A stretch of DNA of 64,000 nucleotides from Symbiodinium natans (Eukaryota; Sar; Dinophyceae; Suessiales; Symbiodiniaceae): assembly GCA_905221605.1 (NCBI GenBank), contig CAJNDS010000691.1:542197-606196 (forward strand), in the 5' to 3' direction. How positions within the stretch are numbered: the first letter of the stretch is position 1; each line of letters begins with the position of its first letter. Made by a program: the position numbers and the translations under genes. A model generated the notes under the pieces. It did no database searches, had not been told where the DNA came from, and worked only from the letters and a program-made list of their open reading frames with translations. Of this stretch, positions 56,234 to 64,000 are shown piece by piece.

Positions 56234-56434
56234 GCGCAAGAGCGCAAGAAGTGCTAGCCGCACCGAGTGCAACACCTGAAAGTCTAAGCCCTAAATCCTG
56301 CACCCTTGACCCTAAACCCTACTTTCGAGCATTGCTCAATGCAGTGTATGCACAACTCCAATCACGCTTGGCCTCGAGCACCAACTCACAAATGCCGTTT
56401 GGCCAGTTCTCACAACTGCGGTCCGTACCCTAAA
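56234..56434 (+). CDS. Two-exon candidate around a 48-nt telomere-like intron
   Basis: Acceptor gctgcccacag, then ARAQEVLAAPSATPE. A 48-nt GT-AG segment (56282-56329) follows, made of degenerate CCCTAAA units. Then LLNAVYAQLQSRLASSTNSQ and MPFGQFSQL. Length 48 keeps the frame, so read-through is also open and the intron could be optional. Stop at about 56432. Confidence 0.4.
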
Positions 56435-56620
56435 CTAAGTACACAGGACCTCGGGATATTGCATGTTTCCCTTCTTGGGTTGAAGAGATTATATTTAGGA
56501 TGATGTTAGGGTTTAGAGTTTAGGGTTTAGGGTTTAGGGTTTAGGGTTTAGGGTTTAGGGTTTAGGGTTCAGGGTTTAGGGTTTAGGGTTTAGGGTTAAG
56601 GCTTCTTACAGGGTTTTCAG

Positions 56621-56760
56621 GGCCATCCTAGTGAGCAAGGTTGATCAGCTCATTTGCCCAGGGAATTCGCCGCTGGAAGACTTTCCAAAGTTGTTCGGGT
56701 GGCATCGCTTGAGTCCGAGTCTGGGATACATGCAACACAACATTGTTTCCACAGGGCATG
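56621..56760 (+). CDS. Exon candidate, unknown product
   Basis: Acceptor cagggttttcag, then AILVSKVDQLICPGNSPLED, FPKLFGWHRLSPSLGYMQHN, IVSTGH, donor CATG|GTGAAA. From 56755 (acceptor cattgtttccacag) a second frame reads GMVKTHLCDMDISREEISIP and could be the following exon instead. Confidence 0.4.
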
Positions 56761-57260
56761 GTGAAAACGCATCTGTGTGACATGGACATCTCCAGAGAAG
56801 AGATTTCAATTCCAACTTCGAAACGGGCATTTCGGGGGACGCCCTATGGAAAGCAAAATACCCCACCCTCCCTCTGCTCAAGATCAAAACTGAGTACTTG
56901 TAATCAACCCCAAACCCCGAGCCCCAAGCCCAACAGCCCAAACCATGTAGCTTTCTAAGGGTAGTTACATTGTCCACTAGTATGGGCCCTTAGGGTTTAG
57001 GGTTTAGGGTTTAGGGTTTGGGGTTTAGGGTTTAGGGTTTAGGGTATAGGGTTTAGGGTTTAGGGTTTAGGGTTTAGGGTTTAGACCCTCAGGAGCTTGA
57101 GGCCTCAGACCCCAAAGTAGGTAGGGTTTGTGTGCTGGGAGCCTTTCGGTTTAAGGGCGCCCTGCAAAAGCCGGGACCCTCCAAGCAAAGCCCTAAACCC
57201 TAAACCCTAAACCCTAAACCCTAAACCCTAAGCCCTAAACCCTAAGCCCTAAACCCTAAA

Positions 57261-57378
57261 CCTCGTCCGGGACGCCGGGAGTGAAGAGAGAAACATCGGG
57301 GCCTCAATGATTGGAATAGGGCTTTTGGCGATTATAGTACAGTCAAACTGGGACCACGAGGGAAGACTATTAGAACCC
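57261..57378 (+). CDS. Open island with hydrophobic segment
   Basis: LVRDAGSEERNIGASMIGIG then LLAIIVQSNWDHEGRLLEP. The middle is a plausible short membrane segment. Bounded by CCCTAAA on both sides. Confidence 0.3.
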
Positions 57379-57750
57379 TAAACCCTAAACCCTAAACCCT
57401 AAACCCTAAACCCTAACCCCCAAACCCTAAACCCTAAACCCTATAGTAGACCCTCTGCTCCCTCTTGAGGACCATCACTGCGATGCTGCGGCCCGGCGCC
57501 GAGCCACGCTGTGCGGGTTTAGGGTTTAGGGTTTAGGGTTTAGGGTTTAGGGTTTAGGGTTTAGGGTTTAGGGTTTAGGGTTTAGGGGGCTGAGTCCTGT
57601 ACTTGTACCTCGCGGCCTTCAGAGCCCTGTGATGATTTAAGTAGCTCCTGTCGATGAGTCCTCATCGGGCCGATCTGTTCGAAGGCTGGCGGACCAAGCC
57701 CAAGCCTGCCTAAACCCTAAACCCTAAACCCTCAACCCTAAACCCTAAAC

Positions 57751-57820
57751 CCTTTTTGGGTTAGTTATAGGGGATTCTAGTGTACTACCCCAAAAAGGTA
57801 CTACATAGGAGCCCCTAGGT
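57751..57820. repeat. Dispersed element A, copy 2
   Basis: ttgggttagttataggggat followed by ggtactacataggagcccct. It lies between CCCTAAA blocks. Confidence 0.6.
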
Positions 57821-58269
57821 CAACCCTGAACCCCTAAACCCGAAGCCCTGAACCTTAGGGGCTGGGAAGGTTGCGTTTGACCTGTTTGGTCATATACTGG
57901 GTTTTGGAGTACTGTACTTTAATACTTTTTTTGGTTCTGGGTTCCTATTATAGCTACTTATACCGAAAAAGTATATACTTTTTTCCAGGGTCTACTCCAA
58001 AGGTAGGTATAGACTCCTACTTTGTGTAGAAGGCTAACCATTTGTGAGCTCGGGTCTTCAGCCCCTACGCAACCCTACTTGTGAGGTCATATGGGTCGTT
58101 TTTCCTGGGGTGAGTAGGATCGCTACACTAGCCATTTACGGCCCTTTCTACTTGGCTGCAAACCCGACGGCTCGCAACCCCTAAGCTAAGAACCAGGGAA
58201 TTTGCAGTACTATTGTGGAATTAGGGCACGATTCCAGGCGACCTTCGGGGAAATCGTTCCTTCGAGGTT

Positions 58270-58334
58270 TAGGGTAGATCGGTTCTATATGTGTATATCT
58301 GTATGTGTGTATATATACATACATAAATAATATT

Positions 58335-58366
<32 letters not shown>

Positions 58367-58440
58367 CATATATATATACACACATTTATGTATAATATAT
58401 ACATATATATGTATATATTTACTTATTGTTATACAGTAGC
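58270..58440. repeat. TA/CATA microsatellite
   Basis: Simple ATATAT/ACATAT repeat. A smaller one lies at 19378-19432. Confidence 0.95.
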
Positions 58441-58468
58441 TGCTATATTCAGACTCTACTTGTACTTA

Positions 58469-58705
58469 AGTCTTGTACGCCGCTATGCCGCCAGTGCTTC
58501 GCTTGATATGTTGCTCAGGTTCTTGCGCAACATCCTCCTCTGGGGGGATCCGGACACGTCGCGAGGGGACAACGCCCCAGAGCTTGTACAGCTACAGACG
58601 CAGGCGCAGGCAGGGCGCGCGAAACCGAGTTGCAACGAACTCTCTAGTTGTTTGTTTTTTTGTTTGTTTTGTGCTTTTTGCGGCTCAGCAGTGAAGAAAA
58701 GCTAG
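58469..58705 (+). CDS. Open island, 79 codons, unknown product
   Basis: After ctacttgtacttaag: LVRRYAASASLDMLLRFLRN, ILLWGDPDTSRGDNAPELVQ, LQTQAQAGRAKPSCNELSS, then a hydrophobic Cys/Phe tail. A shorter overlapping plus frame is less protein-like. Confidence 0.35.
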   Translation, partial: SLVRRYAASASLDMLLRFLRNILLWGDPDTSRGDNAPELVQLQTQAQAGRAKPSCNELSSCLFFCLFCAFCGSAVKKS

Positions 58706-59317
58706 CCAGGACGCCGTATCTATAGGGACCGACCTAGAAAAAGTTGGGCTTAGGGGCCCGTTTGCGGGTTAGGTTTTTGGGCCAAATGCCCGAAGAGGGT
58801 TCAGGGTTCAGGGTTTGGGGTTGAGGGCCAGGGCTTAGGGCTTAGGGCTTAGGGCTTAGGGTTTAGGGTTTAGGGTTTAGGGTTTAGGGTTCAGGAAAGT
58901 TGGAAATGTTCTGCACGCTATTGCTGAGACACTTTGGCATACCTAGAGTAGCTCCTATACCCGTTTAGAGAACGGGACATGTACTTTGAAGGTCGAGTAA
59001 TTGTGTCATCGGTTTAGGGTTTAGGGCTTAGGGTTTTCCCCTTTGTTCAAGAGACCCCAATCCCTCACAAGGCATTAGCGCAGATTTGCACCGTGAGTTC
59101 AGATGTTGTTTGATCATTTGGAGAGTTCCCTAAATTAGGGTCTCTCGTGCGGTTTATGGTTCGGGGTTTAGACATGTCTTAAAACTCTACGATAACTTTA
59201 CAACTCCGATCAGTGTACTAAGCTGGCTCAGATTTTGAGCAATTTTGAGTGTCCTACCGGAGCACCTCCCGGGACCAGTACTGGTCCCTTATTAAAATCA
59301 TTACCCTAAACCCGCAG

Positions 59318-59404
59318 CCCCATGAAAATGAGGACCCCGACAGTGATCCTAATTCAGAGGATGCAAGTTTTTCTGTGTGGTCGTACTGTTCCCGGGAACC
59401 CTAA
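59318..59404 (+). CDS. Acidic exon candidate
   Basis: Acceptor taaacccgcag, then PHENEDPDSDPNSEDASFSV, WSYCSREP and stop. Confidence 0.3.
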   Translation, partial: PHENEDPDSDPNSEDASFSVWSYCSREP

Positions 59405-59454
59405 AACCTAAACCCCAAACGCAAAGCCTAAACCCTAAACCGTCCGACGCGTAG

Positions 59455-59517
59455 CTGGAACCTGCCAATAAAAACGTCGAGGGAGAGTTGGCTACTGAGG
59501 GAGTCCCGCGCTTTAAG
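59455..59517 (+). CDS. Exon candidate, unknown product
   Basis: LEPANKNVEGELATEGVPRF after gtccgacgcgtag. CCCTAAA before, TTTAG after. Confidence 0.3.
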
Positions 59518-59825
59518 CTTAGAGTTTAGGATTGAAGCCTTACAACCCCTCAACCCTAAACCTTCAACTGTAAGGTTTAGGGCTTTCAGCTTTAGCGTTT
59601 ATTTAGGTTTTAAGGATGTTTAAGGATTGATTTTCAGGGTTTAGGGTTTGGGGTTTAGGTTTAAGGTTTGGGGTCCCAACTGACACCTTGGCCACATAAC
59701 ATATAAGGTTTAGTTTCTGAAGCGTTGGTTAACCTTAAGCCTTGAACCCTAAACCCTAAACCCTAAACCCTAAACCCTAAACCTAAACCCCTGAACCCCG
59801 TCGTTGTGTTTTGCTCGCGCGCCAG

Positions 59826-59884
59826 GCGATCATGTGGGAGAGGCAGTTGCCGCGGGGAGTCGCCCTGCACCAGCCCAAGCCAGG
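59826..59884 (+). CDS. Exon candidate, unknown product
   Basis: Acceptor cgcgcgccag, then AIMWERQLPRGVALHQPKP, donor G|GTTTAGGG. CCCTAAA before. Confidence 0.35.
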
Positions 59885-60273
59885 GTTTAGGGTTTAGGGT
59901 TTAAGGTTTAGGGTTTAGGGTTTAGGGTTTAGGGTTTAGGGTTCTGAACAGGAGTTTAGGGTTCAGGGTTTTGGCCTTACGGGGCTTAGAGTCAGCCTTG
60001 TTGGGGTTTAGAGGTTATACAGTTGAGGGTTGTTGGGGTTTGGAGTTTCTGGCCAAGGTCTGGGGTGTGGTGTTTAGGGTTCAGGGTTTAGGTTAAGGGT
60101 TTAGGGGTTCTTAGGGTTGTTAGGGTTGCTAGGTTTGTCAATTTGTTTGGATTTGTTAGGATTGTTCGGGCTTTAGGATGAGGGCTTAGGGCTTCGGCAT
60201 TTGAGTGCAGGGTTTGGTGTTTAGGTTTTAGGGCTTGGGGTTTAGGATTTAGGGTTTAGGGTTTAGGGATTAG

Positions 60274-60331
60274 GACGCCCAGCAGTGCCCTTCCCTGTGA
60301 AGGAGAATTACTTGCCGACCTGGAGTTTGTA
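60274..60331 (+). CDS. Exon candidate, unknown product
   Basis: TPSSALPCEGELLADLEFV between GGGATTAG and donor G|GTCTAT. Confidence 0.3.
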
Positions 60332-60544
60332 GGTCTATGGCAAAGCAACCTCGTACCTTAAGCCAATCTGCCCAATAACAGATGCCCAATAGTTAGGGAA
60401 CGTTTCCCTGTTTTGTTCAAGGGTAATCGGGGGACGCTAGGTACAAGTCGGAGTTTACGGTGTAGATCTTGCACGAGCAGGCGGCGAGTTACGGACCCGA
60501 ATCTGGGATTTTTCACATCAGCCCGGTGACTACACATTAGATGG

Positions 60545-60621
60545 GTTTAGGGTTTAGGGTTTAGGGTTTAGGGTTTAGGGTTTAGGGTTTAGGGTTTAGG
60601 GTTTAGGGTTTAGGGTTTAGG
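60545..60621 (+). repeat. (TTTAGGG)n array
   Basis: About 11 perfect units. Confidence 0.95.
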
Positions 60622-60796
60622 GATGCTCGTGGTGGCTTCCCTCACTTGCTGACGTGTGAATGTGTCTGTGCGGAGCTCTTCTTAGTGTCACGGGAATCAT
60701 AAGCCGATGATACAGCAACTCTGGCCAGTAAACGGTTTCGTTGGGAGCATCCAAGCAAGTTGCAGCTTCAACTGGCGTTATAGCAGCTCGCACCAA
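60617..60796 (-). CDS. Open island on minus strand (60 codons)
   Basis: Minus strand: ILVRAAITPVEAATCLDAPN, ETVYWPELLYHRLMIPVTLR, RAPHRHIHTSASEGSHHEHP and stop, after gaattgctaaag. Confidence 0.35.
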   Translation of the reverse strand: MVRAAITPVEAATCLDAPNETVYWPELLYHRLMIPVTLRRAPHRHIHTSASEGSHHEHP

Positions 60797-61019
60797 GATC
60801 TTTAGCAATTCTCTGGCTTTTACCCAAAACCCAAAACCCTAGACCCTAGACCCTAAACACTAAACCCGAAACCCTAAACCCTAAACCATACTTGCACACT
60901 GTCTCCAACAAGGCCCCGTCTGATCAAGATTCTGGCCGTGCTGCTGGTTGTCGCCGTCGCAGCCCTACATCCCTCAAACCCAACCCTCTAAAAGCTGACT
61001 TGCCCTGCCCCTGAGGTAG

Positions 61020-61540
61020 GCAGGTATGTCTGGAATGCAAAATTCACCAGCTGACCCTAAATGAGATAGCTGTTTTTGGAAAGTTTCTGGTAAGATGCCA
61101 ACTAGAAGTTTAGCGTTTAGGGCTTTATGTTGGGGATTAATCAAAGACGGGCGTGTGTTTTCGGGTTGTCATAGTATATTCCATACAGCCATTGTTAATC
61201 GTCGCAGCTACGTCCAAAACCCAAGTGTGCATCTAATTCCAGAACTGTCCCAGAAGTGACCCTCCAGGGAAGTGCATGGGTAGTAAACATTCCCCATGTC
61301 ATCCCCCCGCAACCCATGTAATAGCACAACCTATGTCACTTGAATAGCCCCCCCCTTAATTCTACACCCTGGATTCGGAACACTATAAAAAAAGGCGAGT
61401 CCAGAAAAAAATAGACACATCAAAGTGCCGCAGCCCCTCCATTGCTCTAGGAAGGGTAGGCATTCTTTCTTACCGAAGATCCGAGGCTCCGAACAATCCG
61501 AGTCGTGGTGAGGCCCACGGCCCTTCGTTTCTGGAAAGTC
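61020..61540. other. Unique stretch, nothing recognised
   Basis: No telomere-like block, TIR element or convincing open frame in about 500 bp. Confidence 0.5.
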
Positions 61541-61987
61541 GGTTTAGGGTTTAGGGTTTAGGGTTTCGGGTTTAGGGTTTAGGGCTTACCAAAACCTAAA
61601 AGCAGCCGGTCATGCGGATCAGGGGTCACCGTGGCACCCGACGTCTCGAATGGTACCCAGGTGGTTCAGAGTTGAGGTTGCGTGGGGTGTTGGGGTGGGG
61701 GGTGGGGTCGAGTTTAGGGTGACGGGAGCATCCCATCCCGGAAAGAAGACAGCCCCTCCGCCCCCCCCCCCCCCCCCCTCTCTTGCCCCTCAAAAGCAAG
61801 AACCACTGAGAATCTTAGCGCAGCCTTAGGGGACGTGTGAGAGCCGGCCGGCCTTTCACCATCTCCCGCAGTCCACTCGCATTCCTAAACCCTACACATC
61901 CCTACACCCTAAACCCAAACCCTAAACCCTAAACCCTAAACCCTGAACCCTAAACCCTAAACCCCAAGCCCTCCCTGGCCGATGCAG

Positions 61988-62050
61988 GTGGTTCCCACTG
62001 TGGCAGAGGCCCTGTGCACAAGTCCAGACCTCCTTGTTTGTTTGCGAGTT
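61988..62050 (+). CDS. Exon candidate, unknown product
   Basis: Acceptor tggccgatgcag, then VVPTVAEALCTSPDLLVCLR. The frame stays open through a low-complexity TTATG stretch to 62410, most likely an intron. Confidence 0.35.
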
Positions 62051-62311
62051 TGTTCGCTTGGTTTGTGTGTTATGCGATGTTGTCTGATGTTATATTTATG
62101 TTTATGTTCATGTTTATGGTTATGCTTTGGTTATGTTATGTTATGGCATGCTGTGGCCTGCTATGTTGCGCTCTGCCATGGCGTGCCGTGTTTGGTGAAC
62201 CCCAAGCCCGAAACCCTAAACCCCCAGTTTTTTTTCACAGCCTGGAGCGGTGCTGGCTCAGAAAGATTGAGCTTGGAGGTTAAGAGTTGTATCAGGGTGT
62301 ATGGTGTCACG

Positions 62312-62409
62312 CAGTGCGTTCGACTGCATTATCGGTTACAATCCGAAACCGCCGCTTTTGCTCTGTGCAGTCAGCAGTTGCCACCGAACAATGGCCGATG
62401 GCCGGCGTA
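62312..62409 (+). CDS. Exon candidate with stop
   Basis: Acceptor tggtgtcacgcag, then CVRLHYRLQSETAAFALCSQ, QLPPNNGRWPA and TAA. Same frame as 61988, consistent with one gene. Confidence 0.35.
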
Positions 62410-62726
62410 ACCGCGGTGCAGTGCGGAACCCTCAAAGCCCAAAATCTCCACCAACCCAAGCCCTGAGCTGTGTACACAAACCCCTCAACCCTAAACCCTA
62501 AACCCTTCAACCCTTGGGGTTTAGGGTTTAGGGTTTAGGGTAGCCCTAAGCCATGCTGGTCAGGTATACCGTACTCTGCTCATGGGCCCGTTGCGGACTG
62601 AGACACGTTGTCGGAGTTGTGCAGGCCTAGGCAACATCTTTCGCACTGTTGACTGCTGCTCAGGGTTAAGGGTTTAGGGTTTGGGGTTTAGGGTTCTAAG
62701 GGTTTAGGGTTTAGGAATTGAGAGTA

Positions 62727-62980
62727 AGGTGTGCCTATATGTCGTCCCGTATAGGGGTCCAGATGGCTCTTTCCCGAGTTTTGATTGGAAGAACTTGTCA
62801 GAACGGAGGTCGCCTCGGATTTGTCGTTTACAGTTTTGGGGGGTTCATGGCGGATTTGCTACACAAACATCTGCTGGTTCGCGCTTGTTGGGTAGATCCT
62901 GGGGTGTCAGCACTTCCCAGCAATTCCGTAAGAGTTTTTACTGGCCGACGACAGACCTTTGTCCCACCCTGGTTTAGGGC
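62727..62980 (+). CDS. Open island, frame ambiguous
   Basis: Two plus frames are open for over 80 codons. One reads VPYRGPDGSFPSFDWKNLSE then RLQFWGVHGGFATQTSAGS. The other reads LGFVVYSFGGFMADLLHKHL. Flanked by TTTAGGG on both sides. I cannot choose. Confidence 0.35.
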
Positions 62981-63460
62981 TTAGGGCTTAGGGTTTAGGG
63001 GTTGCAAGCCTCCAAATATTCTGGACTGCGTCCCATACTCTCATGATTGTAGCAGGTCGTCGACAACCCCCCTCCCCCCTTGAAAAGACGGGACATTGCA
63101 ACCGGTCGGCAGCTTGCAACTCTTCAAAGAGGAAAGAGGAATCTCCGAAAGAGGAAATGTCGCACAGATACAGACAAACCCCTCAGCTCCAATACCCGTG
63201 CTTACACAATGTCCAGAACTATCTCTTTACCATCCCTGTATGGTCATAAGAAACACTACCCCCTCCCAACTCCAGGGGCCCTCACGTCTTGCACCCGAAA
63301 CCTAAACCCCATCGCCTAAACCGGAGCCATTTGAACTCTAACTACTACGTGCTTAAGAAAGGATCATTGTCTGTTCTTTTGGGAGGTTCTTAAGCAAACC
63401 CTAAACCCTAAACCCTAAACCCTAAACCCGAAACCCTCCTAAGCTTTTTAACAAGCCCAG

Positions 63461-63541
63461 GTTCGAATATGCTGCAACCCAGCAGATCCCGCAGAGTTTG
63501 CTGTCCTTGCCGCAACCTCGAGCACGTGGCTCCATGGGTTT
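63461..63541 (+). CDS. Exon candidate, unknown product
   Basis: Acceptor tttttaacaagcccag, then VRICCNPADPAEFAVLAATS and STWLHG. CCCTAAA before, TTTAGGG after. Confidence 0.4.
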
Positions 63542-63712
63542 GGGCTGTAGGATTTAGGGTTTAGGGTTTAGGGTTTAGGATTTAGGGTTTAGGGTTTAGG
63601 GTTTAGGGTTCAGCGTTTTTAGGGGAATTGCCAGAAGGTTAGCACTGCGTAGCAGTACTGAGCCGGAAGTAGCAGTTTACTTAGCAGTTTGGGGTTCGGG
63701 TTGAGGGTTTAG

Positions 63713-63798
63713 GGTGTGTTTTCGAGCCATGAGCAGCTGCAATTCTCTGAACTGGCGCAGCAAGAAGGCTTGACAAAAACGACCAAACTTTCTTAGCC
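63713..63798 (-). CDS. Exon candidate on minus strand
   Basis: Minus strand: acceptor taggtcttccag, then AKKVWSFLSSLLAAPVQRIA and AAHGSKTHP. Confidence 0.3.
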
Positions 63799-64000
63799 CT
63801 GGAAGACCTACTAACACCTATGAGCACACAACAAGACTTTGTCAACCCTATAAACCCGCAACCCAAAACCTCAACTTTACAAGCCGCAGGCCCAATATGT
63901 CCTAAACCTAGACCCCAAAACCCCAAAACCCTTGCATGAAGCCCTAAACCCCAAACCCTAAACCCCAAACCCCGAACCCTAAACCCGACACCCTCCTAGG

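Larger units (their letters stand above)
49627..63990. repeat. Interspersed telomere-like blocks (right part)
   Basis: Same dispersed heptamer structure as the left part. It resumes directly at the 3' target duplication of the retrotransposon, so the element interrupted a pre-existing telomere-like tract. Confidence 0.9.

Noticed and set aside
57645-57690. Hammerhead-ribozyme-like cgatgagtcctcatcggg
   Set aside because: It lacks the GAAA of the catalytic core and the third stem. It is a simple short hairpin.

Overview
The window looks like nuclear DNA of a dinoflagellate, most likely a symbiodiniacean-type alga. Four things point there: (i) the dinoflagellate/plant-type telomere heptamer TTTAGGG/CCCTAAA is scattered through almost the whole window; (ii) there is a Copia (Ty1) retrotransposon whose LTR carries a 12-base match to the 3' end of the dinoflagellate spliced leader; (iii) one recognisable gene fragment needs a GA-AG intron, a boundary type known from dinoflagellates; (iv) there are no bacterial-type operons. 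The genus is inference. I see no rRNA, tRNA or CRISPR locus.

Layout. 1-870 is AT-rich degenerate repeat. 880-1170 is a large CA/TG-arm hairpin. 1490-39730 and 49630-64000 are a mosaic of short telomere-like blocks in both orientations, foldback (MITE-like) elements of several families, poly-G and microsatellite tracts, and short GC-richer islands of about 50-200 bp. Many islands have an open frame bounded by plausible splice sites. The typical order on the plus strand is CCCTAAA block, island, TTTAGGG block, as if introns began with TTTAGGG and ended with CCCTAAA. Only one island pair has a recognisable protein motif: a tyrosine-phosphatase active-site loop at 17374-17836. The other islands are exon candidates only and I cannot name their products. 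Open frames this short also occur by chance.

39740-49626 is a 9.9 kb Copia element with 222 bp LTRs in which I see no difference, a TAGGG target duplication and insertion inside a telomere-like tract. It encodes Gag (CCCH plus CCHC fingers) and a Pol with protease, integrase, reverse transcriptase and RNase H. Pol also carries two non-canonical domains: a C5-methyltransferase-like Rossmann domain whose catalytic Cys position is Tyr, and a 2-oxoglutarate/Fe(II) oxygenase-like domain with HxD...H...R intact. Three frame changes interrupt gag-pol although the LTRs look identical. The primer site matches the anticodon arm of initiator tRNA-Met, suggesting half-tRNA priming.

How it fits together. 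The retroelement carries a complete replication kit (primer site, polypurine tract, gag, pr, int, rt, rh) plus a putative nucleic-acid-modification pair placed around the integrase. The surrounding DNA is probably intronic or intergenic sequence of very long dinoflagellate genes, saturated with telomere-like repeats and small inverted-repeat elements.
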